A DNA stretch of 64,000 nt from Numida meleagris (lineage: Eukaryota > Chordata > Aves > Galliformes > Numididae): assembly GCF_002078875.1 (NCBI RefSeq), contig NC_034421.1, positions 14,176,781-14,240,780 on the forward strand, read 5' to 3'. This document shows positions 1 to 11,884 of this stretch, piece by piece. The position numbers were made by a program, and so were the translations under genes. Below the pieces are notes generated by a model, which had not been told where the DNA came from, ran no database searches, and was given only the letters and a program-made list of their open reading frames with translations. Each line of letters begins with the position of its first letter. The stretch's first letter is position 1.

Positions 1-40
1 AGCACAAGTGTGATGGGGAGCAGCTGAGGGAATGGGATAG
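1..40 (+). mobile_element. CR1 LINE fragment at the window edge
   Basis: The first 40 bases (AGCACAAGTGTGATGGGGAG and onward to GGGATAG) are nearly identical to the CR1 segment at 9791-9830, and the same segment appears reverse-complemented near 48845-48885. The fragment is cut by the window edge. It is a short piece of the 3' part of a CR1 retrotransposon inside the CRAMP1 intron, in antisense orientation to that gene. Confidence 0.6.
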
Positions 41-3000
41 GCTCTGTATATGAGCAAGTTTGGATGCTGAAGTTCACAGAAATTCCATTCAGCTTTCAAC
101 AAAGAATTCCCAAAGACATCAAGATTCCATGCTTGGTACTTGAACTATAATCTCCAGCAAGATCACAGATGAGAATCAGTGCTTCAGACAAACTTATCTG
201 TTTGGTTAATCCAGTGTCCTTCATTAGAATTCCACATATTTTCTGTAGATGAAGCTGTCTTCTTCATAGTCCCACGGAAAGTACAAATACTTGCAAAAAA
301 TATAAGGGGATGTAAAGAGTGCAGTTTAAGATCTAATATGAAAATGACACTCAATGGAACACCGCACGTATCACGAGTCACAGGCAGTGCCACCGGCTTA
401 CTCTGACTACAGCCACAAGTTCTTCCTTCTACGCTCGTGGTAGCATCTCAGTGTCTACTCTCCCATTTTCAACCAACAGCTCTCACCTACCAGCTGATTC
501 ACACCCACTCTCTGGGATTTTCAGAGCTGGAATTGGCAGAGTCAATCCCCGCTACACTCATGTATCTCAACACGCAGGCTGGCTTTCTTATTGGCGTTCT
601 ATAGGGTTAGCTGTAAAGTGTGAACTTCTTCAGGAGTCACCAGCCAACTGCAGGTGGAACAGCTACCAGGAAATACCTTCAGAAACCAGCTGCTAAGTTC
701 ACAGACTCGCATGCTGCCAGCCAAATCCAGAGCACAAAACGCTAACTCTCTCTCCAAGGCAGGGGATGCAAACACCAACTTGTAACACACCATGAAGACT
801 GCTTCAAAGCATTTTATCCTTGTTTTGGATTCTATACAAGCCAGTAACTAGCTTAAACTACAGAGAAGTTAAAAAGTATTTCTTAGTAAGGACTGCCTGT
901 AAGAAAGCCACAGCAGAAAACACTCGAGTATTTTATTCTCACACACCTGCAGTCTTGGCAGTCTTCAGAAATGTGCATCAAAACATTTGCAGCCAGCAGA
1001 GCTGGATAAGGTGCAAACAGTCTTAAACTTTGCAGAACACTTCCAAACTCATTCTGCTATTCTCACGGCAGAACTCTCCTCAAAGAGCATTTACTCCTCA
1101 ATTTTAATAAATAAATCAAAGAAACGTCCAAACTTTCTCCCTGATCACAAGGTAAGCAAGTCCCAATTTTAGTCACATGTCTTTCCAAAGGTAGAGAAGA
1201 CATCATACGCTTTGGTGAAGAAACACATCAAGTGATCACACAGCAAGTGTATGATACAGGAATTTAAGTGAAGCCACTTGCTTTGTTGAAGGATCCAACA
1301 TATCTGCAGCTGGATCCAATTTGCTTTTCTCTCCAAGAACCGCAGCTGAGAACACAGACAAGAGAGGGAGAGAGACTGACATATTCCCAGCAAGTCAATG
1401 CTTCAAACTGAGGACTAATATTTTAACTGGAAAGTCAACTTCTACCTTGTATGTCTCTGTAGTAAATAGCAGAGACTCCTAAGAAGGCCTAGGACAGTTA
1501 AAGCTACGTTGTACTTTCATACCGTATTATGCTCATTATGAATTAACATCCAAAGCTTTAAAACACAACAGATGAACGCCCTACAGAGATCAACGCGGGT
1601 AGCTTCTTCCATCTCTTACTGTTTAGAACACTTGCAAAAACCAACAATAGCTGGATGTGTTTAAACATACACAGTGCCAATTACCAACAGGCGTGCACGC
1701 ACAAAACTATGCTCGTGCTTGCTTTTGTATGGACAGTATACATTTAAGCTATCAATTGCAGCAGTATATGAGCTAACCAAGCATCGCTGTAAAAAAGACT
1801 TTTCTTTAAATAAGTAAATCTGGTCACTGCCCTCCCTCAATTATATCATTCTATTGCTGTTTCACTAGAAAAAAATCCCTAAAAAGAATAATGCATTGTA
1901 AGCATGTATATTAGGCACAAAGCCTAGTGCAAGGCTCCATCTGCACCTGTACCTTGCAGGCAGGCATCTTTCAAAGCTCAGTACCTACAGCACAGGGCTC
2001 ACGAAACAAAATCCTCCTGTTGTGGTCTGAGATGAGATACTGTGGAGTTCTGGCCCTACGACCCCTTCAAAGGAAGGGAGGGAGAACTAAGAATAAATGG
2101 AAGTACATCAGGGTGGGATGGAAGGAGAAGTATCAGTGGTAAATGAGATGGACAGAATCAAGAAGAGTATTAGAACAGAGGACTGCACTGGTAGTTCTTA
2201 AACAGTCATTCATTCCCTAGAGAAATGATGGAGGAATGGTATTTCACTTGAAGGCTACAACACATGCAGCATAGAAATTTGGGAAGATACAGTAAAATCA
2301 TTTCAGTAAGACCACGTATCAGTTATCTTGGTACGTTCAGCCTCTTCACAGGAGGACATACTAATTAATTTAATTCACACACTACGGGATACGCAATTTT
2401 GGTTGGCTGAAGCAAACTACAGATTGCTTTCCAGTGAGGTGTACGCAATGCAAAAAGATGGAGTGTTTCAACTCTATTAATGTCTTCAGCTGAGTTTTCT
2501 TTAACAAAAACAAACTGCTTATTATTCGTTTTAGGAACAAACCTAGAGTAACAGCATGAAAGACATCTTCAAGCTTCAGCTCATCACCATTACGTTTTGT
2601 TACTACTCCCTCCTGACTTCATTCTGCATTCACAAAACAGATAAGAATCACAGAGATGAGAACACCCCACGTTAGCTCATAGTAGAGCTACAGCACACAA
2701 TGACAACATTCTGCAGTTACTTTTAGTGACGTGGTGACAGCATTCACGGGCATATTTTCACCACTTACTGCTTCACAGAAAGAAGTCCCCAAGCCCACTC
2801 TAAAACCTACGCTCAGCAACAGCACAGTGTATTTGTGCTCAAGAAGAAAACTCTTAGAAATCCCTCTTCTTCAGCAACCGGATATTGGCCTGCTTCCTCT
2901 TCCTCCATCAACTTCTGTATCTCCAAACTCTCAATCAACTGCCTCCACCATTCCCTTGGGTTCCTCCTCTGCTTTGGTGCAAGTTACATCAAGACTGACC

Positions 3001-3304
3001 TCCAAGCAGTCATACTCCAAAGGGAGCACGCTGTTTGAGGCGTAGAACTTGAAATAATAAGAAGATGATCAATATTTGAAAATAGGGTAACAATCATTCC
3101 CCCCCCAAATTACACATATTTAGATACTTGAGCAGTAAATTTGATAAACCTTTCAGCAGCCATAATGGCGTGACTTATGGAAGCTGAACTTTTCAAACTT
3201 CCTTCTACTACAGTAATTCCATGCTTTTTTTCCCCCCCCCTGAAGTCAAAGTACAACACAGTACACAAACGGGACAAATCAGAATAAAAAATTCAGCTTG
3301 ACAA

Positions 3305-3685
3305 AAGGGCATCTGACATGGAAGTGCATGAGGAGCAAAGGTGTGTCATTGAATTCCTCCACGTGGAAAAGTGGCACCCACTGACATTCATCAACACTTG
3401 GTGAACACTGATGGAAACTGAAGAGTGGATGTGAGCACAGCAAGGCAGTGGGTGATGCATTTCAGCAGTGGGGACAGTGGGGCACCTCCGCTGGTGCGAT
3501 CTGTACACTCACAACATGCAGCTCTTGTTCATCGCTGGTGAAAGTGCACTGCTAACAGAGGTGACTGTACTGAAAAATAGCATTTGGTAGCTGAGAATGT
3601 GCTCTATCAAACAGTGTCATTGTGTCCTTTGGATCTGTTGCAGTTTCCACGGAAACTATAAGGAGGCATTACTTTTGGAGCAACC
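3305..3685 (-). mobile_element. Mariner-like non-autonomous element, truncated
   Basis: The right end reads GGAGGCATTACTTTTGGAGC then AACC and is followed by the dinucleotide TA, as expected for a mariner terminal inverted repeat next to its TA target. The interior matches the reverse complement of 25794-26304 over most of its length; shared words include GTGGATGTGAGCACAG and GGTGATGCATTTCA. About 150 bases of the other end are missing, so this copy is truncated. It has no intact transposase frame. The family resembles the chicken mariner (Galluhop) group; that name is from memory. Confidence 0.65.
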
Positions 3686-4932
3686 TACGTAGAAATGATC
3701 CCGCTGCTCTCCGACACCTGGCAGTTACAATCCCACTCACATGAGGGGAATCAGCTTTAATACATTCACATCTAAACTAGCCAGGCAAAGATGTGGCTGG
3801 TCTTATAATTCAAGAAGTGAAACTGCAACTGTTATTCTACTAATGACTGTCACTCCCAATGATTTAAGAAAGTTTCCCAGACCTGACACTGTAGTCAGGT
3901 ACAGTGATTACCAGTCTATGACCAACTACTGAAATAACATGGTCTATTTTGTTATGGCTCTTTTGGAATCTGAACTGCAAAATAAACTAAGTCTGCTTCT
4001 TAGCTGTGTTTTACCCCAGGAAGTATTACTCCGCTCCTCTAAAATCATAAATGAGTATTTATGTACAAATACAGAAACATGAATATACACGTGCACAAAG
4101 GCGACGTATTTTGTTCACGTGTGCATTCATTTCCAAAGCGGTGAAATAATTTTGAATGCATACAATACACTTGTCCGTGATGGACAACACGTACGGCAAA
4201 TAAACATCTCCTCCCATTTCATACTACTTACAACCCTTGAAGTAATTGTCTGTAGCTAAACACTCCTGGGTATTCCATCTGCTTGTTTATTCGGTTTAAT
4301 GCAGCTGGGAGAAAAATTACGCAGATCTTTCTGCTCTATCTTCCAACACCACGCACAGAAAACCTTCACTTAAAACAAAAAAAGTTTCATCTCTAAGTGG
4401 GCATTAAGAAGACTTCAGCCAATTATATAAACTAACTGTCAAACAATTGAGCTCAGGATTTTTTCATTATATGGCAGTAACTAAAATACTGCCATGTGCA
4501 AAGGACTGCCTCCTTACTGTAACACTGAACTGTAAGAATTCTGAATGCTCACCTGATGTCCAGTATGCACATATTGCTGCAGTGGACTGAAAAAGTGAGG
4601 TCATGCCCAACATGCATGTAAGCTGCATGGTTTTATTTAGTTTCAGCAAACAAGAATAAACTCGGCTATTTAAAACCTTGAAGAAATCTACAAGTGCTAT
4701 TCTCTCTCAAAATTTAACAGAAAAATAATATTTGAGTACTTTTGTGCAAGGTACCCCAAATTATCTCAACCACAGCTCAGCCACAGTGCCAGGTGTCAGC
4801 CGGGAAGAGCCGAGCACACACAATAGCACCGAAGACTCAGAGGGCCTCACTGCCTTGCAGCTACTTCAGAAAGAAACAGCTCTGACAAAAAGTCACATCC
4901 TTATCCTCAGTGCTGAGGTATAAGAGCATATA

Positions 4933-4972
4933 TACATGTGTACGTATGCATGCAGGTACATACGTACATGTA
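4933..4972. repeat. Near-palindrome in alternating purine-pyrimidine DNA
   Basis: TACATG-TG-TACGTATG (4933-4948) is complementary to CATACGTACATGTA (4959-4972), with one two-base bulge and a 10-base loop. It lies in a wider stretch of alternating purines and pyrimidines (about 4926-4989) rich in TA, CA and TG steps. Such DNA can extrude a cruciform or adopt Z-form. It is probably a degenerate microsatellite and not a functional site. Confidence 0.6.
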
Positions 4973-5671
4973 GGCATAGATGTACGTGATGAAAGCTTAA
5001 AGAGAAAAAAAAACAAACAAAACAAACAAACAAACCCACCCTCAAATTGTATGGAACTGCCCCTAGCTGCTCTGAAATAGTAATACAGCGGCGGCGACTC
5101 ACGGACCTTTGGAAACAAACAGTTCAAAACATGCACCTCAAAGATGTTTCCAAAATAGCTCCTTGGTTTAAACAGTCACAGAAATAATTGGGGAAAAAAA
5201 AAAAAAATCAACAATATCTTGTGGTTTGCTTTTGCCCCCCTTTATGACGCTACCACCCATTGAATTTCTTATTATTCAATGACAGAATTCAGAGCGCAGC
5301 CACCTGATTACACAGCTTGTTAGAGTCTAATTTCCTAATCAAAATACAGAAATTTCCTAAAACTCAAGTGACGAAATGCAGGAATGGAAGGTCTGCTCCA
5401 ATAATGGAATTTTTCTTCTCCCCCTCCACATACGAATCCAGCCCCCCCAGACTCCCCCATTTTTGGGAACAGGAGAGTAGGCAGCAGAGAAGTTGAAGCC
5501 TTGGGACACAAAGAAGATTTCAGCTACTGTGAGAAACAGGCCCCAAAGCTCCTTCCCCAAAACCAAACAAAAGATGGCATCTGCAGGAAAAGAATGACAA
5601 CCCCCAAACACACAGGTGGCCCATCCACATCCCACCCCCCTGCGGGTTCTGGGGGTGCCAAAATTCGGTAC

Positions 5672-6020
5672 CTTTGCCTTTTACAGCAGCGCTGCTGCCA
5701 ACTGAAGAGGATGCCTGGGAATCTTTCTTCAGCCTCTTGCTCTGAGGTCTGACACTGGACCTGAGAAAATGATGCTGGTCCTGGCTGTGGGAGGGCTGGA
5801 GGGCAGCCGGGGCCTGGGCTAAGCTGGGGTTCGGCGGGGGGCTGCTGGTAGTGCTGCTGTTGATGATCTTCTCTTCTTTCTTTGTGCTGCTGCTGCCTGG
5901 AGCTGCCTCTCCTCCTCCTCCTGCCCCTTCTTCTTCCAGGGACTCCTCATCTCCTCCTGCTCTCTTGCCCAGCTTTTTCACCCCTTCCTCCCCGCCGCTC
6001 TCGCCCAGTTTCACTGTCAT
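5672..6020 (-). CDS. CRAMP1: CRAMP1 first coding exon (cramped-like chromatin regulator)
   Basis: On the minus strand the exon begins MTVKLGESGGEEGVKKLGKR and includes the segment SQDQHHFLRSSVRPQSKR, both hallmarks of the vertebrate CRAMP1 N-terminus. It gives 116 codons plus one base, then a donor AAAG|GTACCG at 5671. The acceptor (CCCCAACAG|G after a C/T-rich tract) lies one base before the ATG, so the 5' UTR comes almost entirely from an upstream non-coding exon. The encoded part is low-complexity (acidic, Gly- and Ser-rich). In known CRAMP1 proteins the SANT-like domain comes later, in exons not present here. CRAMP1 is a nuclear protein related to Drosophila Cramped and is linked to histone-gene regulation. 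The gene is transcribed leftward, away from IFT140. Confidence 0.93.
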
Positions 6021-6021
6021 C

Positions 6022-8083
6022 CTGTTGGGGAGGAGAGAAAGAAAGGAGAGAGACATAAAGTCAGGCCAGGGAGCCCCCCAGAGAGGGGGAGAAACCCCCG
6101 GGCTGAGAGGGGAGAAGTTTAGCTGCAGAAATTCCTCTCAACATGGCCGCCGTTGTTTGTTACTAAATCCCCTTTCGTTTGCTGTCCCGACCCAACAACC
6201 TGTGCCGAGGGCGGGAGGGGAGAGCTCCGCGGGAACCCCCCCAAACCGGCCCAAAAGGCGGCGGGGCTCCCCCGGCGGTCCCCCGGCACCCCCCGGAGGG
6301 CTCCGGGCCGCCTTCAGAGGAAAAATCGCCGAGGCGAACTCGGGCGCTGGAAGCGCTCGGCAGGCGGCGAGGGAGGCAGCGCCGGGCCCGGCGCAGCGGG
6401 GCAGCGCGGTCGGGCCGGCCCGGGGCTCGGCCCCATCCCACCCCTCCGGCGGCTCCGGGAGCCCGGGGGGGGCTCCTCGCCCTCCTCACCGTGGGGCCGA
6501 GCCGGCCCGGCCCGCCGCGGGGGGGGGCTCCATGCTCCTCGATGCGGCGGCGGCGGCTTCTCCTCCTCCCTGTGTGTGTGCGGCTGGGGCTGGGACTGGC
6601 CGCGGCGACCAAGATTTCCAGCTCCCCTCCGCCCCCACCCCGCCACGGCCCCGCACCTCCCGGCCCTCCCCGGGGCCGCGCTCCACCCGGGGGGCTCCGG
6701 GCACGGCCGGTCCCACCGCCTCGGCGGGGAGCATCGCCCGGGCGCGGCTCTCTCCTGTCAGCAGCGGCCGGGCCGGGCCTGGGGCCGCCTCGTCAGCGTC
6801 TGCCCGCGTTCCTCAGTGGCGGCGGAGGGACCCCGCGCCTCAGCGCCCGGGGGTGACACCGCCACGGGCCCCCGCCGCCTCCACGCGGCACTCGGGTACC
6901 GCGGCCTCGGGGAGTTGTGCGACGTTACCTGCCCGGGGATGGGGCTTCGAGAGGCACGAGGTGGGCCTTCACCACACTGCTGCGCTCACCTCAAAACATG
7001 CCCGCTGCGATGCGGTCTGTACCTGGAGCACAGCGCCTGGCACGGGCACACACATGGGGCCAAAGGCCCCACTGCCTACCGAAATCCAACGACCGCTTTG
7101 GTAAAAGCACGGAGCATGGCAGACACCTCCAGAAGTGCCCCTCAATGAAAGGCCATCCCGCAGCAGTGGGAGAACAACACCTGCATTGCGGCTCCCCACG
7201 GCAGCAGCACGGCCACAGCCAACTTCAAGAGAGGGCAAAGAGACGCTCACGAGAGAAGGGAACTCAAAAAACCACCCATGGAACAATGGAACAACTGCAC
7301 GTTGGGCCAATATCAGAAGAAAGTGCTTTAAAGTGCACCAGGCGCATCACCTGCCTGTGACATAGGAGCACGCGTGCCTACAGGTCATGGCATACATTCC
7401 TGTGACTGAAGTGATGCTGTTCCCTCTAACAGCTCCTGGCCGAAGCACTGTGCCCAGCAGCCCAGAAGGATGCGGGGCGATGATCCGTTCTTTGCAGAAG
7501 GCGCAACATGCTGGTGTGAACCGCCAATCTAAATCCATGTTAAAACTTCCATATTGAAACTTCACATCAAAATCTGACAGAGCCCTGATTACCCACACAA
7601 AGACTTCTCTAGACAACAAAACCACGATGTTTTCAGTTGTTATGATGACAGAAATCTTACAACTCTGACAGCCTGTGCTCGAAGACGTTCTCTTCAGCAG
7701 GGCTGGATCTGACCCCACCCTCAGCTCCACGGCCACAGTCTGGGCGCTGCACCCCAGCCCCAGGGTAAGAGGGTTCCCTTCTTCAGTGCGTCCTCGGGGT
7801 AGAGCAGCCACCCCTGGCCCCCTGCCCGCCCCCGCCATCCTGCCACCCCTCCGGCAGGGCTCACCCCGCTGCATCCCCTCGAGCCGCCTTTCTTCATTCT
7901 CACCCAACACCACTTTCCCTTTCTCTCTCCATCGGGAACCCTCCCTGCACACCATCACGGGCCCCGCACCGCCCGACAGCCCCGACTGGTCTCCCCGCGC
8001 GGCCGCCAGAGCTCAGGCAACCGGCCCCAGGGACACGCAGGCCCCGGGGTCCCCGTCCCCCCCCGCCCGGCCCGCAGCGTTAC
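6022..8083 (-). other. CRAMP1: CRAMP1 5' UTR intron within a CpG-rich region
   Basis: This stretch lies between the inferred non-coding first exon and the coding exon of CRAMP1. The 3' splice site at 6022-6040 on the minus strand is strong, with a long C/T tract before CAG. CpG density is very high at about 6180-6960 and lower at 7000-7670. Other minus-strand donor-like sites, CCCCGGGCAG|GTAACG near 6923-6930 and a GTGAGG near 6487, could serve alternative first exons. Long plus-strand frames here (for example 5851-7104) are GC-rich antisense shadows. Confidence 0.55.
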
Positions 8084-8660
8084 CTGCCGCATCAACGCCG
8101 CCGCGCAGCCTCCGCGCTCCGGCTCTTTCGGCGGCGGCCGCTCCGGCTCCCCCGGCCCCAGGCACCCCCAGGCTGCGCCTCGCAGCCGCCAGCTCGGGGG
8201 GAGGCCGGCGCGCACCGCGACCCCCGCGGCCTCCAGCGGCCCTCCCAGCGCTGCTGGCGGCAGCGGCCCCGCTTCCCGGCCGGAAAGGCGACCTCTACGT
8301 CCCGGCTCCCCCACAACCACGGCGCCGCCGGCCGGAGCCGCGGCTCCCTGGCGCCCCGGCTCGGCCCCTACGCGGGCCGCGATGGGTCCGGGCCGCCGCG
8401 GCTCCGCTTCCTCGTCAGCCTGCGCCGGGCCGAGGGGGCGGAGGCGCGGCGCGCGGGCCCCGCTAGGCGCGCCGCGGCACGCCCCTCCCGCGACCCCAAA
8501 CAAACCAGCCCATTGGCTCGCGGCACGCGGGAGCGAGGCGGAGGGCGGGGCCACGGTCCCGACGCCCACCAATGAAAGCGCGGCGCGGGGCGGGTGACGA
8601 CATCTTCACGCAGAGGAAGAGGCGGCAGCCGCTGCCCGTCAGGGGGCGGGACGATCGCGA
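6180..8660. promoter_or_regulatory. CpG island 1 (CRAMP1 side)
   Basis: CpG dinucleotides are dense at about 6180-6960 and again at 7970-8660, with many GGGCGG, CCGCCC and GCGGCGG words and a more ordinary stretch between. This is the classic signature of an unmethylated housekeeping promoter. Its position directly upstream of the CRAMP1 first coding exon makes it the CRAMP1 promoter. Boundaries are estimated by eye. Confidence 0.8.
8084..8480 (-). other. CRAMP1: Candidate non-coding first exon of CRAMP1
   Basis: Reading leftward, GCGGCAG|GTAACG gives a good 5' splice site with its junction between 8084 and 8083. It would splice to the acceptor at 6022, one base before the CRAMP1 ATG. The exon's upstream end is a guess: transcription would start just left of the CCAAT and GC-box cluster at 8510-8745. 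No protein is implied. Transcript evidence is lacking, and similar donors at about 6923 and 6487 are alternatives. Confidence 0.35.
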
Positions 8661-8745
8661 GCGCTGGCTGTTGACTGGCTAAAAGGCAACCAATGGAGAG
8701 CTCTATCGTTGGAGCCCTTGGACATGCTCTCGAATATAATTGGCT
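8510..8745. promoter_or_regulatory. TATA-less promoter core: four CCAAT boxes plus GC boxes
   Basis: CCAAT boxes occur in both orientations: ATTGG at 8512-8516, CCAAT at 8569-8573, CCAAT at 8690-8694 and ATTGG at 8739-8743. GC boxes lie at 8543-8550, 8587-8594 and 8643-8650, and a CRE-like TGACGA at 8595-8600. There is no clear TATA box. Clusters of NF-Y and Sp1 sites on both strands are typical of bidirectional housekeeping promoters. Here the cluster sits upstream of CRAMP1 on the minus strand and faces IFT140 on the plus strand. Confidence 0.6.
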
Positions 8746-9659
8746 GCAGAGCTGTTGCTTTGCGTGTGGCGTTGTATTCATAGCCTGCCGGAAAAGGAAC
8801 AGTATTTGTAGCTGGAGTGTGGGCTGGAGAGAGGGGTTCGGGTAGTGGGTTTTGCTGCGTTTTTGGCACTGCTGTGGGAAAGGCTTCGTGTCTTTCCCTG
8901 CACTCTGCGGGATGTTTTGGCTTCGTGCTGTGTAGTTGTTGATTCGCTTTGCTGCTCTACCCGGTTTAGCTGCAGCCTTGCGGTGCTCAGCTCTCTATCC
9001 AGGAGATGGAAGCAGCAGCGTTCTGCTCTGTCCTTCTGCAGGAGCTGCTCACACTCCGCTGGCACGGGTGTGCCTGTTCTCCTAGCTCGCGGCTGTGCAG
9101 AGCTGCCCTGAAGCGGGTCGCGTGCTGCACCCCTCCCGTGTCCCCAGGGAGAGGGGGCACACTGTCCATAGCTCTTGGTGCCTTTGCAAGGCCTGGGGAT
9201 CACGGTCAGGCCCTCCTAGCAGGGAGCTGTGCCCTTCTGTGGGTGGGGCAGAGAGAGCTGTGCCCGCAGGCCTGGGGCTGCCTGTCCCTGTGCAGTTAGG
9301 CCTTGGTGGCTCCTTAGTGCAGATGAGCAGAAGAACCAGTTCTGGCAAATCTCACGTTGTTACGAGGAGCTCTTAGAACAGCGCTGGGTGCTGGGAGTGC
9401 AGCAGAGCACCAGGATGTGCCCTCAGAGCTGGCAGCAGGCCGGGCCATCCCGATGGCAGTGAGCTCCAGGGAGGCTCTGAGTTGGGGCGCCTTGGACATG
9501 CTGCCAAGGTGCTCGCTGGTGCACCCTTCCTAGCACCTAATGGCTTTAATCAGCTCATTCTTGTTCCTTAGCATTGAAAATGAAGTACATAAACTGATAG
9601 ATGTGGAATCTTTAGGGGAGGTCTATTGCCTTCAGGGCTTCCAGTCTTCTTCGTGCAAA
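8746..9659. other. Inter-island spacer
   Basis: This stretch is moderately GC-rich with no recognised exon. I find no strong plus-strand donor of the GTAAGT or GTGAGT type here, which argues against the first IFT140 exon being next to the CCAAT cluster. The overlapping short open frames on both strands do not resemble known proteins. Confidence 0.5.
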
Positions 9660-10194
9660 GTTCTCATGGTCTCAGCCCTGGAGAGGCCACACCTCGAGTG
9701 CTGTGTTCAGTTCTGGGCCCCTCGCTACAAGACAAGACACCGAGGCCCTGGAGCGTGTCCAGAGAGGGGCATGGAGCTGTGAGGGGTCTGGAGCACAAGT
9801 GTGATGGGGAGCGGCTGAGGGAATGGGATGGTTCAGTCTGGAGAAGGCTCAGGGGGGACCTTATTGCTCTCTAAAACTCCGAGGAAGGAGGCTGTGGGGA
9901 GGTGTGGGTCAGCCTCTGCTCCTGGGTAACAGGAAGAGGATGATGGGTAGTGGCTTTAAGTTGCTCCAGGGGAGATTCAGGTTGGATATTAGAAAAATTT
10001 CTTCTCAGTAAGAGAGGTGAGGTAAAGGCACAGGCTGCCCGGGGAGGTGGTGGTCTCACCATCTCTGGAGGTGTTCAAGAACCACGGAGACGTGGCACTG
10101 AGGGCCATGGTCAGCGGGCACAGTGGGATGGGTTGATGGTTGGACTAGATGATCTTAGTGGTCTTTTCCAATTTTATTAATTCTATGATTCTAA
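9660..10194 (+). mobile_element. CR1 LINE, 5'-truncated
   Basis: The segment runs from CTCAGCCCTGGAGAGGCCAC, a characteristic CR1 ORF2 3' region, through the GGGGAGATTCAGGTTGGATA motif, to the terminal TTCTATGATTCTA octamer tail near 10194. It has no usable reading frame. It sits between the two CpG islands and so lengthens the CRAMP1-IFT140 interval by about half a kilobase. Confidence 0.9.
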
Positions 10195-11880
10195 GCTATG
10201 CATAGAAACCTGCGGTTTAACAATCTGACCTTTGGAATGGCAGGTGAACTGTGGGAGTTCAGGCCCCCCAGTGAGTGTTGCAAGTAACCGTCTTGTGACG
10301 GTGAGCTGAACTGAAGCATGCCTTCACCTTTGTCATCTTATATAAATACACTCTAAAGCACAGCTATGAGTAACAAGTTTATTGTTAGAAATTTGTAAAT
10401 CAAGAAGAGCCAGCTTTTGGTCTTGTCATAACTGCGGAGCTTTGCGTTTTAATTAATTATTTTGTAGAGAGTATTTTCTTTAGTCTTACTATAATGTAGT
10501 GTGAGATCATATGGCTTATATCAAGTATTTTTGCCACTCGGTTTAACCACAAGCAAATTTAACAACGCTGTCAGGAAATGATGCTTTCTGCAATCTACAG
10601 TGCCATGTATTTACATGTTGCTTTGCAAAAACACATGAAGATACGCTCAGTGCCCCAAAGCCTCAGAGCTGGAGGTTCCCATTCTCTATGTGTGTAAATA
10701 ACTATATGGTTGAGTAGCCCCATTGCCTCAAGTGGACTGTTAAGGTGTAAAATTGTTCATGTGCATAAATGTCCATGAAAGAAAGGCAGAATGAAAAGGC
10801 ATTGGGCAAGAGCTGAGAGGCAGGGAGTAGGTTGATATGTCAAAAGACACTTGAACTTTTTTTTTTTAATGGTGTGGGGGGGTCTGTGTTCATGCCTGTG
10901 TAAACCTGTGCAGATACAAAATGCAAATAAACTTTTGATGCTTGTTGCCATGGTTTTCTAGACTGGGCAAGAACATTAACGTGGATTTGGTGCACTTCCT
11001 GTGTATTTTAAGATAGATAACAAATTCCATACACTGCAGACTTGATGTTTTATTGTCTGTGGTGGTCTTGAGTTTGCACTTTGTGCTAATTACAACATTT
11101 AACTTATTTTTCAAAATTCTTGGGTGTAGAAGCCATCACCAAAGCAGGTGTCATCCTTTTAGGTTACTTGCTTAGCTATTAATTTTAATAACACGCCTGT
11201 TCTGAAAAGACTCTTAAATTGAATAATCTGGCAAATGATGATGAATGATTTCAGTGTTTCTAAAGCAGTTATTTCCCATTCAGGTAAGAGGATTTAAACC
11301 AAAGGTCAGACGTCTGTTGTTAATCCTTCATGTCTTACTAAACAGGAATTGCCTAATCACACGGCTTTATTTTTCTCTCAGCAGCTGAGGTCAAGCCCTT
11401 AGAGGAAGGGATGAAATGCACCGTGTGTGACCGTGCTGCTGAGCCTCTTCTTTGCACGTCTTGGGACCTCAGAGCTGCTAATCGGGCATCTTTCATGAAG
11501 GCAGTGATCAAAGCATCTTAAGATGATGCTCTGTTTATTTCTCTGATAGGATATAAACACCTTATAGCAGCAGGGCTTCTCTGCTGAATGTTGTTAGGAA
11601 ACATCAATTTCCAACTAAATCTGCACAACTAGGGATGTGTAATTTAGGCGTTGGCTGAACTTCCATTAGCAGTGGAATCGGGTAATTGCAAAAGCTGTAA
11701 AAATGGTCACTTGAGCAAAGATGGTCCACGTTTTTTAGATTATTTTTATTCCTGTTGAGGTGTGGAAGGTGTGCAGCGCGTGCTCATGCAATCCTACCTC
11801 CCACCTAGTGCTGCTTTCTGACAAAACTGACGTTTTTCTGTGTGAAAGGTCCTAGTAACTGATGTATACCTTGGTGAAAA
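10195..11880. other. AT-rich intergenic DNA
   Basis: No gene, RNA or repeat is recognised in this stretch between the CR1 and CpG island 2. One partial RFX/X-box-like site (GTTGCCATGG at 10944-10953) is present. The short open frames here do not resemble any protein I know. Confidence 0.5.
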
Positions 11881-11884
11881 GGCG

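Larger units (their letters stand above)
1..5671 (-). other. CRAMP1: CRAMP1 intron (partial)
   Basis: This stretch lies downstream, on the minus strand, of the CRAMP1 first coding exon and holds no reading frame that I recognise as CRAMP1. In particular I see no SANT-domain exon, so the next coding exon is inferred to lie left of the window. The stretch contains a CR1 fragment at the edge, a mariner-like remnant (about 3305-3685), an alternating purine-pyrimidine near-palindrome (4933-4972) and short A and C runs. The open frames here, up to about 100 codons, look like chance. Confidence 0.7.

Noticed and set aside
5851..7148. Long plus-strand frames of 417 and 331 codons in the CpG island
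   Set aside because: They are antisense to the CRAMP1 exon and its UTR region, made of Pro, Ala, Gly and Arg from GC-rich codons, and overlap frames in all phases. They are compositional artefacts.
7347..8572. Minus- and plus-strand frames of 203-263 codons across the promoter
   Set aside because: They have the same GC-driven composition with no family similarity. The region is better explained as promoter and non-coding first exon.
8660..8694. GTTGAC and GGCAAC near 8670-8690 as an X-box
   Set aside because: The half-sites are separated by nine bases, too far for an RFX site of known spacing.
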